This document shows positions 32,468-42,421 of a stretch of 64,000 nucleotides of DNA, one piece after another; the stretch's first letter is position 1, and each line of letters opens with the position of its first letter. This stretch comes from Gigaspora rosea (Eukaryota > Glomeromycota > Glomeromycetes > Diversisporales > Gigasporaceae): positions 65,964 to 129,963 of the forward strand of contig QKWP01000612.1 in the NCBI GenBank assembly GCA_003550325.1, given 5' to 3'. Under the pieces are notes generated by a model. It saw only the letters and a program-made list of their open reading frames with translations. It did no database searches and had not been told where the DNA came from. The position numbers were made by a program, and so were the translations under genes.

Positions 32468-32937
32468 AGGACCCCAAAATATATATAGATAGTAGGGTTC
32501 CTCAAATTCAAATCAAATCAAATATTGGGTCAATTTGAATTTGATCAAATCAAATTGACCCTGATTTAAATTTGATTTGATTTAAATATTTGGATTTGAA
32601 TTTGATTTGAATTTGAATTTTTAATAGTAATTTTCAAATCAAATCAAATATTTGTCAAATCAAATCAAATTTGATCAGATTTGAATTTGATCAAATCAAA
32701 TATAGTCAAATTTGAATTTGAATTTGATCAAATATTTGATTCAAATATTTGATGATCAAATCAAATTGCGGAACCCTAATAGATAGGTCAGGTATGAGTT
32801 TGTTTATTTTTGAGGTTTTTATGCAGATCTTTTCTATTTATAGTAATTTTTTGCTTATTTTTAACATTTTTCCGCAGATCTTTCCTTTTTTAGTAACCCT
32901 ATAATTAACCTAACCTATCTATGTATATTTTGGGTTC
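32468..32937. mobile_element. hAT-like element, AGGACCCY family, interrupted
   Basis: Left AGGACCCCAAAATATATA-type end and right, inverted, GGAACCCAAAATATACAT-type end, with ATAGATAGGTYAGGT subterminal blocks matching the intact 180-bp copy at 55865. The target duplication is not clean here. A second hAT-like element (32493-32778) is inserted in its left arm. Confidence 0.6.
32493..32778. mobile_element. AAATC-rich hAT-like MITE, copy 1
   Basis: Ends TAGGGTTCCTCAAATT and, inverted, TAGGGTTCCGCAATTTG; perfect 8-bp duplication ATAGATAG (32485-32492 and 32779-32786). The 286-bp interior is built almost entirely of AAATC / GATTT permutations such as TTTGATTTGA and AAATCAAATC. Copy 2 is at 58911. 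Confidence 0.85.
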
Positions 32938-33663
32938 CGGTAGCTGCTTCTTTTCGATAGGTTAAGTATATTACCTGTAGCCTTGGTACATCATCGTAAA
33001 TAAGAGCTTTCAGACATAGTTCATAGACAAATTCAAGAAACTAGGAAACAGAAACCCATTTGGCAAGTCCTGAGTAAGAAGGTAACAATGATCTTTAACG
33101 GTGCTACTAGAACTGGAATATCGAAAACTGAACCCTGTAGAACTGAACAATAAAGATCTTCAGAGGAGAGGGTCCACCAATCTAACTACCGGAATTACAC
33201 CAGAGAAAAAGGATCTATGTTACAAAAGTAGGTACCAAGGGAAGAAAAACCATATAGCACCTAATGCTAGGTAAATTGACTCTTCTGAGCTAACTGGATT
33301 GGAAGTTTGGAGTATTCAGAAAAGAACTGGTATAAAGGTGATAGTGGGTACCAGAATTAAAGTGAACTTTACCAACAAGAGCAAAAGTAGGTAACTCAGG
33401 GGTTCAAGAGAGGATTATGTGAATTAGAGAACTGCGGACTCGAAAGGGTTTTATAGCGCGAGATTAGGGACCCAAAATGCTGATAATTGACTTAGTAAGA
33501 ATAATACTACTCTGACTACAAGTGTTGGCTTTAGTAAATGCGCTGTTACTAAAGTGTAGATGGATACCTGTGTAGAACATGGTGCTATCCTACCAAAAAG
33601 TCGGCTGTTGGGTGCAACTCCTTTGCTGCAGTTGCTGGCTCTCCAAGGCCAGATGCAGATCAC

Positions 33664-34426
33664 AGGACCCTAAACAATCTATATGAGGTCATAGTTGAAA
33701 AATAGCTAATGGTGGGCTATTTTTTTAAAAAAAGTTATATTTGAAAAGTAGGTATTGGAGAAAAAGGTTATATTTGAAACTCACTAAATAGCAAAATAGG
33801 TATATTTGAAAGAATACTAATAGGGTAATTTTTATAAATCTTATATTTGAAATGTGCTAATGAAAAATTGGGCTATAATAGTTACCCAGCAGGTAAAAAG
33901 AAGAGAGGAGAAAGGTAAAGAGGGTAAAAAGGAGAGAGAGAGAAAAGGGAGAGAGGAATAAAAGGAAGGGAGGGGTAAAAATGGACTTTTTTTTTTTTTT
34001 AAGTTTTTTNNNNNNNNNNNNNNNNNNNNNNNNNNNNNNNNNNNNNNNNNNNNNNNNNNNNNNNNNNNNNNNNNNNNNNNNNNNNNNNNNNNNNNNNNNN
34101 NNNNNNNNNNNNNNNNNNNNNNNNNNNNNNNNNNNNNNNNNNNNNNNNNNNNNNNNNNNNNNNNNNNNNNNNNNNNNNNNNNNNNNNNNNNNNNNNNNNN
34201 NNNNNNNNNNNNNNNNNNNNNNNNNNNNNNNNNNNNNNNNNNNNNNNNNNNNNNNNNNNNNNNNNNNNNNNNNNNNNNNNNNNNTATTTCAAAAAAAGTT
34301 AAAGATGGGTAAAAGTTCTATCTAATGTATGAAATGTAGCTTATATATACCAAACCAAAACGGCTAACCAAAAAAATTTTTACTATGATGCTCAAATATA
34401 ACTTCACATAGATTGTTCAGGGTCCT
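33664..34426. mobile_element. hAT-like element, AGGACCCY family, with gap
   Basis: Ends AGGACCCTAAACAATCTAT and, inverted, AGGACCCTGAACAATCTAT; perfect duplication CAGATCAC (33656-33663 and 34427-34434). The left part holds spaced repeats of TTATATTTGAAA, then a purine-rich GGAGAGAGA stretch that runs into the 275-N gap. Non-coding as far as visible. Confidence 0.82.
34010..34284. other. Assembly gap (275 N)
   Basis: Unknown bases. The gap follows a purine-rich tract and a T run inside the hAT-like element 33664-34426. Any ORF drawn through it is meaningless. Confidence 0.99.
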
Positions 34427-34631
34427 CAGATCACCGTATCTGGGGCTTTGGTTCTCAAGGAATGTCAATCCTTTCTTTCTAATATAGGAACAACAATAAA
34501 TATATAGAAAGTCAAGGTGGTGGTAGAAGTTCACTGCGGAAAACTTGAGAGGATGGGCTTGATATGCCATTGTTCTGGGGTAAACTGGTTTGGCGGGGTA
34601 TATTAAAGAAGAAAAATATATTTGATATTAA

Positions 34632-35011
34632 ATATAAAAATTTTAAAAAATTTTAAAAATATGTGAAATATTGCAAAATATTGTAAAAACTACAAATTTA
34701 TACAATAATATGCAAAATATTATCTCCTGACCCTAAAATGAGATAATTAGATAAAGGTTTGTATTGTTTATTTGGTCTATTTCGCAATATTTTACAATAT
34801 GTTTTGCAATATTTCACAATATATTTCAAAATATTTTGAAAGAAATATATACTGAAATTTTTTAAAAGAGTTGATTCTTTTAAAAGATTTAGGCATGCAA
34901 TTTTTTTCGAAAGATTTTGTATATTTATTTTGCTTATAAAAGTCTAAATTCTACTATATAAATCAATTATAAGTGCTTAAGTAAATATATTTAGGAGGTT
35001 AAATTACATAT
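34632..35011. repeat. AT-rich repeat and left half of a decayed foldback
   Basis: 34632-34860 matches 13300-13590. 34905-35011 (AAGTCTAAATTCTAC and following) is a degraded left half of the foldback family, which continues after the LTR element at 43308-43625. The LTR element therefore inserted into this old foldback. Confidence 0.5.
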
Positions 35012-35870
35012 TGTTACAAAACAGGTTTTTAGGATAGCGTAGTAATATAGCACAGAATAGACTTTGTGAATGTATAATTTATTTCTTATATTAGTATATT
35101 TTATTATTGTATTATTATAGTATAAATATAGGAAAAGATTCTATTGGATAAAAGAATAAGGCACAGTAACTGCGCCACAATACTGCGGCTTGGTTATACT
35201 AGGTAACACAAGGTTACACCAACTAGTAACTTAGATAATACGAGACGCAGCACGACTATCTCCAATTACCTTTACACGACTACTCCACAACTACCCTATA
35301 CTAATACCCTACTTATCTTCATACAAATATCCCTGCCTACCTTTATACAAATATCTCCATTATCCCCACACAATTATCTCTATCTATCACTACACAAATG
35401 TCTTGTTTACCCCAAACAAATATCTCTAATTACCTCTGTACAAATGCTTCTAACTATCTCTACAATAATGCAATATACTTCTAGTTATCTCTGCACAAAT
35501 TAACAATAGAATTGTTACACCTCTTAGAATAGAAAAGTTATAAAAAGGAAGCATTTCTCCCTTTCTGCAAAAGTTAGAGTTCAATACCCTCACCTAGAAT
35601 CTTAGCTTAGGATAACATCCTTATTCCTTCATTATTATCTTGTAAAGTATAATATTCCCCCTCTAGGATAATTCCTACAGGCAAGGCTTATTACCATTTT
35701 AAATTATCTAATAAAGTTATATACTATTCTTATAACGAATCATTTACCTTCTGCTGTGAAGTAAAAGTACACTTCACCTCCACTCCGTGTATATTCATAA
35801 ATACATCACTGCACTAGGTGACCTTGTTACTTTGCTATATTCAATACAAGAAGACTATAGCATTGTAACA
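35012..35870 (+). repeat. 5' LTR
   Basis: 859 bp, ends TGTTACA and TGTAACA. TATAAAAAG at 35539 and, upstream, about eight degenerate copies of an ACAAATATCTC unit (35280-35510). Compared with the 3' LTR it differs by scattered substitutions and short indels, so the insertion is not recent. Confidence 0.92.
35280..35547 (+). promoter_or_regulatory. LTR promoter with degenerate ACAAATATC repeats
   Basis: Roughly 25-30-nt units containing ACAAATATC and CTACCT/CTAATTACCT recur upstream of TATAAAAAG (35539). The same arrangement is in the 3' LTR (42690-42995). Repeats in U3 just before the TATA box suggest protein-binding sites; this is inference. Confidence 0.45.
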
Positions 35871-35873
35871 TTT

Positions 35874-35889
35874 TGGTACCTTCTGGCAG
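35874..35889 (+). promoter_or_regulatory. Candidate primer binding site
   Basis: TGGTACCTTCTGGCAG starts three bases after the 5' LTR. TGG complements the tRNA CCA end, as in primer sites of LTR elements. The tRNA species is not identified. Confidence 0.45.
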
Positions 35890-36587
35890 AAACATTCTTT
35901 TAACAGCAGAAATATTCTTTTGTTAACGGCAAAACCTTTCTCTCTCTAAAGCAAACCCTTGTTTCTTCCTTAAATACTCAATAAAATCTAAGGAAAACTC
36001 TGTCCGGTTAAAATAAATAGCTCTTTGAAATTTTATCACCTAAACAAAACTCTGCTTCTTTGAAGGAAACCATTTTGGAATCAAGTGGACCTCCTAGAGA
36101 AAAGTGTAAAATCATAGACGAAATCACCAAGCTCTACTGGGACTATATATCTTGAATTCTATTTTTTTTATTATTGCAGGATTGATCTCTGAAAAAGCAA
36201 TATTGAAATTTTGGTATTATTAAGTATAACTATTTAATCTTTAAATTGAATTTTGTATTTTATTTTGTAAAACAAACTTGGAGAGTTTATGTTTTTACCT
36301 TTTGCAAGTACAGCCAGCATATTAACAAATTTATTGCATGCTTATTAAAATTGGATTGTTATTACTAACTATTATTATTACTAATTTATTTGTTAATATT
36401 ATTGTATTTTTCAAACTATATTTTATTTTATTTCTTTTTCTTCGTGCGCAAAATATTATTTTATCGTTTATATTCTTGACTAGTCAACTATATTATTTAT
36501 TACTAACTTATCTCTAGTAGATAAATTCTCGACTTGGTTTTTTTAATCTACTTAAATCTTATGGAAGATTCTCTAACTTGATTATAT
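35890..36587 (+). other. 5' leader of the LTR element, first part
   Basis: Non-coding AT-rich leader. It is interrupted at 36602 by the LINE fragment and continues at 37723. A short minus-strand frame at 36582-36830 is a shadow. Confidence 0.45.
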
Positions 36588-36602
36588 AACAACGCTATTA
36601 AC

Positions 36603-37707
36603 CTGCCCGGTAGAGAACTCTACTAGGCGTTTTATCAAAAATATTTGCAAAGCACACGTCATTGCAATGTGGTCATCACAAAAACGCAGCTCAGAATGGT
36701 CCCACTTCTTACACTTCATAGACTGGAATGCCACTTGGCTCTTCTTTAACAATAACCAAAAAAGCTCCAGCAACTTCACAAACCCCAGACTTAACCACCT
36801 CAAATCATTCAAAATTAAAAACCTACTCAATAATCTGCCAACCTATTCATACCTACACACTATGTTCCCCAAAATACTACCATCTCCCAATTGCTTCCAT
36901 TGCAACCTTCCTGCGACTTCTTCACACTGGCTAACCTGTCAAAGCAGTACACATTTAAAGCAGATTATCCAAGCTGCCACATCAGAGATTATTAACAATG
37001 CTGACACCGATCTGTCTTCAGCCCAACGTAGCAACCTCATACAATCAATCTATACACATCCATCTTTCGATCCTGTACCAACTTTCCTAGACCCCTACTC
37101 CCTAAACACCACTATTAAAGGCTTAATCCCAACTCCACTAATTCAGTCATTGCAATCCGCCAATATACCATACAAGCAGGTCTCTCAACTAGTCATCAAG
37201 ATCCTTATTAAAACATCTGAGGAGATATACGAGCAAATATGGAAGCCATACTGCTCTGTTTTTGCCAATTGGAAAAAAACTAATAATATCACACTCAGAC
37301 ATAACCTTACAATGCCAAAGCACCACCTGACCAAAAATACGAAGCCACACCAACGCAAAGTACTTACCTACAGCTGCACCTGCGGTCTTCCTGACCAGCT
37401 ACACTCTAGCCCTGATGTATGCCCACCAATAGGGCAGGCTCTTCGCAAAATCAGCATTTGGTCTACTATGTGGATCAAATACAGTATTTCTACAAACTAT
37501 ATTCTAACTATACAAATCTAGATGAGTCTTGACCACTCTAGTAGGTTTAGGTCGCAGATAAAGTAGTCTGAGCTCTTATTCTTGAATGTGATTTATATGT
37601 ATTTGTCACTGTACAATTTGAGTTGTTCAATATGTAACTGCTTATATAAATTACCCAATAAAGACATGAGCAAGGCCTCACCTAAAAAAAAAAAAAAAAA
37701 AAAAAAA
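36603..37707 (+). mobile_element. 5'-truncated LINE with poly(A) tail
   Basis: Flanked by a 14-15-bp duplication (A)ACAACGCTATTAAC at 36588-36602 and 37708-37722, with an A tail at 37684-37709. Carries the C-terminal part of ORF2 (36667-37521), then a 3' UTR (CCACTCTAGTAGGTTTAGGT near 37533) ending CCTCACCT before the A tail, as in the other LINE copies. Among the LINEs here its reading frame is the best preserved, suggesting the youngest insertion. Confidence 0.92.
36667..37521 (+). pseudogene. LINE ORF2 C-terminal region, open
   Basis: 284 residues without a stop. The frame is open upstream of the first Met to the 5' truncation. It contains FKIKNLLNNLPTY, then C76-x2-C79-x7-H87-x3-C91 (CFHC...HWLTC), a putative zinc-binding motif conserved at the C-terminus of this LINE family, then a long helical region (TSEEIYEQIWKPYCSVF). 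It ends with PPIGQALRKISIWS and NYILTIQI, which recur in the fragments at 27540 and 60844. RT and RNase H are absent because of truncation, so the product is not an active transposition protein. Confidence 0.85.
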
Positions 37708-37722
37708 AACAACGCTATTAAC

Positions 37723-38114
37723 AGACACCAACAAGTCTATAGAAATAACTCATTAGCTGTTCAAGTAGTGTTCAAGTTCTACAATACAGCGCACCTGATT
37801 TATCTTGTCAATTGTGTTTTCTTTCATGCATTTTTAGTTTTTCTACAAATTTTAATAGTTTTTGGGATTGGCATTCCCATACCTATAATGCTACATTTTA
37901 TAGTTAGCAAACACAGTATAATTTTGCTTGACTTCGCTCTGTTGAACGGCTCTTTGCTCTATCTGCTACCCGTGACATTATATTTAGTTGCCGGTATTTA
38001 TACAACGTACCTCCTCCAGGTGCAACTATTTCTATTTTATTTAGACAATATACTTTTCATATACAAATTCCCCGAATTAATGGGGCATATAAAAACTAAT
38101 ACGATATTTATGTT
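37723..38114 (+). other. 5' leader of the LTR element, second part
   Basis: A frame running from the LINE tail through the A run to 38160 is hydrophobic (Leu/Ile/Phe-rich) but starts in LINE 3' UTR and crosses the target duplication, so as drawn it is not a gene. The segment is most simply the remaining leader before Gag. Confidence 0.4.
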
Positions 38115-39183
38115 GATTAGCCAAAAATTATACCTCTTCGTCCACCTCTTCTCCTGTTAAGTTAGAAAATACACAATTACTTTCTACCCACTCTACTCAA
38201 TCTACTAGTACAGAAACTGTTATTGATATTGAAACTACTATTCTTGAACACGATAATAGTCCTGCTTCAAATAGTGAAACCTCTTAAATTAATATTAAAA
38301 TAGCAACTGATATACCTCTTCCTAATACTTCATTCTCATCTCCTTCTACCCCTACTGAACCAAGTGAAACTATTATTGAATTTGGTGATGAAATTCACGA
38401 TATATCTACTTCCACTATAGAAATTGAACCAGAAAATACAACTACTTTTTATTTTGCCTCACAAAGTCCTGAGCAAGCTATTGGTAACAGATCTGCTCCT
38501 ATTAGTCCTATTACTCCTTTAGCACTTCAAAATAATCCCCCTTCACCTGACCTATCTTCGCTCTCTGGTACAACTAATCTGTAATCTTCTACAACTATAG
38601 ATCATGATACAGAACAATCAACCTCAAGGCAGTTTACTCCATTATATTCACAACTAGAAACTACTAATAATTGGAGTACTAATCAAATAAACTATATTTC
38701 TGGAGCTTATACACTCCTACATTTAGCCCCACACTTGTTCAAAACCCATATACTGCTCCTTTAAGTCCCTTAGTTCTTCCTACTACTTATCATACTTCTA
38801 ATCCAATTGACAAATTAGTCCCTTCATCCTCACCTGTCTTACATTTTCACTTAGATAATACCCAATATAGATTTGGTGGAACAAATATTAAAACCTTATA
38901 TTGTACAAGTATTGGACAATCATTACTATATCTACCCACAGACGAAGCTAATTGGATTGACAATAATTAATATATTGAAACCCCTTATAGTCCTATATAC
39001 CCTGATATTACCAATACTGAGAAAATAGCTCAAAAAACAGTGAATAATCACTCGGATACAGAATCTGTTAGATCTCTTGGTAAATATATTACCAGCATTC
39101 TTGATTAGGCTTAAGCCTTAGTTAACAACTCCGACAACCAAGACTTCATATTAGAAACAAACTCATCTGACGACAAAGCCAAT
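38115..39183 (+). pseudogene. Gag N-terminal extension, Ser/Thr/Pro-rich
   Basis: In the same frame as the capsid region below, the plus strand encodes a Ser/Thr/Pro-rich segment (SSSTSSPVKLENTQLLS near 38130; LSPLVLPTTYHTSNPID near 38764). It is interrupted by stops at about 38285, 38581, 38968, 39106 and 39112, all TAA or TAG, and by an indel near 38710. The stops fit former CAA/CAG codons. Low-complexity N-terminal extensions of this type are known from large Gag proteins, but no domain is recognised. Confidence 0.5.
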
Positions 39184-39886
39184 ATGGATGATGCATTTGA
39201 GGCCCTTACCCGATTGGCTAAAGCCATTGAACAAAATCAAAGAGGAGAAAAGAATTTAATCAAAATCAAACCTTTTAAAGGAGATGGAACTCAAGATCCT
39301 GTTGACTGGATCAAAGAATTTGACCATGCTGCCATAGCTAATAACTGGAGTACTAATCGACAATTTGCTCTAGCAAAAGCCTATATGAAAGGAATTGCTA
39401 CTGAATAGGTTAATGATACTGGGCTTACAGCCTATAACGATGATGATAATACAGAATACAGTTTCAAACCCAAATTTAAAACATGACTTAGTGACATGAA
39501 AAAAAAAGCTTCCTGGCAACAACAGCTTTTTGAAATCAAGCAAGGAGCTGATACAATTGATACTTATACCACCTGATTTAAGGACCTTAGTGAAAAAGTA
39601 ACAGGCCTACCAAATGACTTTATTCTATAATTGTTTATTAAAGGCCTACAATCTGAGTTCGCAATGCCTGTTTATGCCTCAGGTCCTGCCACTTTGAATG
39701 CCGCTATTACAACTGCGAAGCAATGAGAAACTAAAAAATTTGTTGCTTCATCTGAACCTAATGTTATAGCTTAACTCACAGATCAAATTGCTAAATTGAA
39801 CATTAATTTAGCACAGCAACAACAATCTTAGCCTGTCTATACTACAGAAACCAAATTCAATTTCTCAAAAACTACAGCTGTCTGCT
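39184..39886 (+). pseudogene. Ty3-type Gag (capsid) domain
   Basis: Begins MDDAFEALTRLAKAIEQNQ and contains FKGDGTQDPVDWIKEFDHAA, a typical retrotransposon Gag start (F-x-G-[4-6]-W-x2-F). Further on it reads LFEIKQGADTIDTYTT and FIKGLQ, matching the Gag domain core. Seven in-frame stops (TAG 39406; TGA near 39484, 39576 and 39722; TAA near 39628 and 39772; TAG 39829) each sit where Trp, Arg or Gln would be expected, consistent with C:G to T:A changes. The MITE at 39887 interrupts it right before the zinc knuckle. Confidence 0.85.
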
Positions 39887-40021
39887 AGGACCCCGAACAA
39901 TGCAAGTCGAGGTTATATTTATGCATTATCCACTTTTCTGCAATTCTGATTGGCCCAAATAAGGTTTAACCAATCAGAATTGCAGATTTTTTTAACCTCT
40001 ATATATATTGTTCGGGGTCCT
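39887..40021. mobile_element. 135-bp hAT-like MITE, AGGACCCY family
   Basis: Ends AGGACCCCGAACAAT and its exact inverse; 8-bp duplication TGTCTGCT / TGTTTGCT at 39879-39886 and 40022-40029. A short internal inverted repeat (TCTGCAATTCTGATTGG and complement) makes it a near-complete hairpin. Removing it with one duplication restores the Gag reading frame. Confidence 0.85.
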
Positions 40022-40424
40022 TGTTTGCTACTACTGTGGAAAGCCAGGACATTTCATGGCTGATTGTCGCAAACAACAATAAGATTCAAGAAACAAAAAT
40101 AGAGGAAATCCTAGAAACTATAGCTTTAACAACAATAATCAAAACAGAAGAAACAACTATAACAATAATTATAACAATAACAACAACTACAACCGATCTA
40201 ATAATAACAATAATAACTATTGAAATAATCGAAGTAGAAGTCGCTCTAGAGATAGAGGACAAAATAGAAACAGAAATAACTCTCAAAATTGTAGTAGATC
40301 AAGAAATAGAAGCCAAAAGCGATGGGAATTTTGCTATACTTGCTCACTCTCGCCTTATTATCGCAATGTAAACATGGTTGCTAAAACCAAACCTAAATCT
40401 AAATCTAGAACCTGAAAAGACTTT
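40022..40424 (+). pseudogene. Nucleocapsid: CCHC zinc knuckle and Asn/Arg/Ser tail
   Basis: In the Gag frame: CYYCGKPGHFMADC, a C-x2-C-x4-H-x4-C knuckle that binds RNA in Gag proteins. It is followed by an Asn-rich tract from AAC/AAT repeats and an RSRSRDRGQ basic tail. Stops at the TAA after the knuckle and the TGA near 40413 fit lost Gln and Arg codons. The alternative ORFs read through this region in other frames (both strands) are composition artefacts of the AAC/AAT repeat. Confidence 0.85.
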
Positions 40425-40850
40425 TTGGACAACTACTCTATCCGCACTGCTCTTACCAACTATATTACTGAGTTGAATCGAGAAAATACCAAACCACAAC
40501 CAGATATACATATTATACCTGTTAAATGTTATGTTGATATAAAGGATAGAACTTACCCAGCTATCATTGATAGTAGAGCATCTGTTAGTATGATTGCTCA
40601 TAATGCTATTAAGGAATTTGGACTCAAAATTGAAGAACCATTTCAAAGTTTGATTGTTGGTGCTACTGGAACTTCTTCCAAACCCTTAGGAATTATTCGC
40701 AACTTACTAGTTAAAATCCAAGGAAGAACTATCCCTATTGACGTTAAAGTAGTACCTACTACTTTTTATTCTTTATTACTTGGGAATGGTTGGTCTAGAA
40801 AAGTAGAAGCCAATTACAATTGGAAAAACTGTCAATATACTATGTACTAG
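40425..40850 (+). pseudogene. Retropepsin-like aspartic protease
   Basis: Same frame as Gag. The active-site block reads YPAIIDSRASVSMI where family members have D-S/T-G-A; the Gly is replaced by Arg, a GGA to AGA change that should abolish activity. The second conserved block ends FYSLLLGNGW, typical of Ty3 proteases. One protease subunit of about 110 residues. It would process Gag during particle maturation. Upstream the frame is open back to the TGA near 40413, so the first in-frame start-like codon has no meaning. Confidence 0.85.
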
Positions 40851-42049
40851 AAAGGAAAAAAATTATTTTGGACACCTCTTATGAACAAGACCAAACCCCA
40901 AAGAAACATCCTACCTGCACTACTTCTGAAGATTTAGAGCTCTATAAAAAAGAATTTTTAACCCCTCTTAAAGCATATACTTTTTCTCTGACGGAGAGAA
41001 AGAATGGACCATTTATTGACCCCCAACCTGAACTAGGAAGCCACCTCGTGTAAAACTTGTAGTTCAAGAACCCCCAATATAAAAATTGCCCAAATAATGA
41101 ATGCTGCTATTGCCATGGAATGGGTCATATAACCTTAAATTGCCCAAATAAATAGCCTAGGCGTGCAAGTTGCAGAACTTGTAATGAAACAAACTATCTA
41201 TTTAAGGACTGTCCTTTTAATCAATGCCATGGTTGTCAACAACTGGGACATATTGAAATTAATTGTCCTATGGCATAGCAGAAGTTGGATAACCTAACCT
41301 ACCAATGTAGTTGTGATAAAAGTAATGTTGATGCAAACAGATAGTTTTACTGTGGTAAATATAGAACCCAACACTGCTACCAATGCAAAAATCTACAACA
41401 ACCTGAAAGGGTACAATTATATGAAAACTGACTTATATGTACTACTTGCTATAAAACTTATATCGAGGCATTGGACTATAATAATTCTCTTAGTCAGGAA
41501 TATTATCATCATGAACTAGGACGAGGAACCCTAGTTAGTTGCAAAATCTGTGCACAACAGAAACCCAGAGCTTGAATACATCATTTAGAAAGCATTAGGA
41601 ATGAGTTATAGTTCTGTGAATTAGAACACATGTATGCTTACAAAGTAAGCCAGGTCCTATAACATAATCCAAACTATGAAATTTGAACTCGAATTAGATA
41701 CTATAATAAGTTTACCAGAAATGCTAAACATCAGTATAATTTGAACCAAAGCAGAATCTATAGGATCGTACAAGTCTTGTTAGAGGAAGATAATAATAAA
41801 GATATAATGGGAATACTAGAAGAACAGGACACTGATCAATACAACCGGGACTGGACCAATAATGAAATCACTATTTTATTATGATCAGAATCAGAACAAA
41901 TTACTCTCACAGAGGTTAAAGAGGCCATACTACAACAAATCTTACAGGAATCATTTGATATCTCTCAATCTGATTTTGATGCTCGACAAGCAATTGAAAA
42001 TTTAAAGAAAAACTTTGAAGGAAAGTTGCATTGCGTCATAAATGTTTAA
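40820..42049 (+). pseudogene. Cys-rich zinc-knuckle ORF replacing RT/integrase
   Basis: Lies in the -1 frame relative to protease and overlaps it by 31 nt. Open at 40820-41053, then readable through in-frame stops to 42049. It carries ECCYCHGMGHITLNC and QCHGCQQLGHIEINC (C-x2-C-x4-H-x4-C knuckles, the first preceded by an extra Cys), plus further C-x2-C pairs near 41180, 41310-41385, 41450 and 41543. The C-terminal part is charged and helical. About ten stops fit former Gln, Arg or Trp codons. No RT, RNase H or integrase motif is seen. A nucleic-acid-binding role is inferred from the knuckles only. Confidence 0.6.
40856..40862 (+). promoter_or_regulatory. A7 slippery sequence at the protease/Cys-rich ORF junction
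   Basis: In the protease frame the bases read A AAA AAA, a canonical -1 slip heptamer, and a -1 slip moves ribosomes into the Cys-rich frame. It could be programmed frameshifting or a chance run in a decayed gene; a TAG lies two codons upstream in this copy. Confidence 0.35.
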
Positions 42050-42410
42050 TGGCAACACAACTTAATGAACTTGATCCAAACACATGCTTTAAGGAAATAT
42101 ACCAGAGATACAAGGAAGCTACCTGTCATACAAACTATAACAGGATTCATGCCTTGGCTTATGCTTTCCACATGGGATCAATATTGTGAAATAGTAGAAG
42201 TTCAATTACTGAACCAATTGAGACAACCAAGTGAAAGCTTTTAAATGAGTTTTTTACTTGTTTACTATTTGTGGGTATGAACAAATATACCAGACCCACA
42301 GATTAAAGGTAAAGAACTTTAATGATATCAATAAAAAAAATTTTGCAGAACTTATTGACTTCTGTGAATAGCAAAGGAATGTATAAATTTTTGCGGAGCA
42401 AAATCTTTAA
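42019..42410 (+). pseudogene. 3' accessory ORF similar to that at 29669-30072
   Basis: In the -1 frame relative to the Cys-rich ORF, the plus strand reads a segment with NRIHALAYAFHMGSIL near 42138-42185, continuing with in-frame TGA, TGA and TAA to just before the 3' LTR. The pattern NRI-x2-L-x-YA-x3-G-x2-L matches the 3' ORF of the 28884 Ty3 element, which likewise ends next to its 3' LTR. Function unknown. Confidence 0.5.
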
Positions 42411-42421
42411 GAGGAAGAAAA
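42409..42421 (+). promoter_or_regulatory. Polypurine tract
   Basis: AAGAGGAAGAAAA lies directly against the 3' LTR start (TGTTACA at 42422), the position of plus-strand primer tracts in LTR elements. Confidence 0.7.

Larger units (their letters stand above)
32363..34619 (+). mobile_element. SINE-like element with tRNA-derived head, copy 1
   Basis: Begins with a tRNA-like head (32364-32442): acceptor-type 5' AGTGTAG can pair with the 3' GCGACGCT, and a B-box GGTTCAAATCC is present. The flanks ATTTGATATTAA at 32351-32362 and 34620-34631 are a 12-bp duplication, consistent with LINE-driven insertion. The body (GGCAAGTCCTGAG near 33061) is shared with copy 2 at 58353. Two hAT-like elements (32468-32937 and 33664-34426) are nested, the second containing an assembly gap. 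The small minus-strand ORF at 33451 is not supported. Confidence 0.65.

Noticed and set aside
32468-32937. 8-bp duplication for this AGGACCCY copy
   Set aside because: Flanks share only CGGTA with shifted boundaries; not reported as a clean duplication.
33981-34325. ORFs through N gaps (also 45245-45895)
   Set aside because: Translated from unknown bases.
37582-38160. 192-residue hydrophobic ORF
   Set aside because: Starts in LINE 3' UTR, reads through the A tail as Lys codons and crosses the target duplication, so it cannot be one gene as drawn.
40021-40371. 116-residue Thr/Ile-rich ORF and its antisense partner
   Set aside because: Alternative frames over the AAC/AAT repeat of the nucleocapsid; the Gag frame carries the CCHC knuckle instead.
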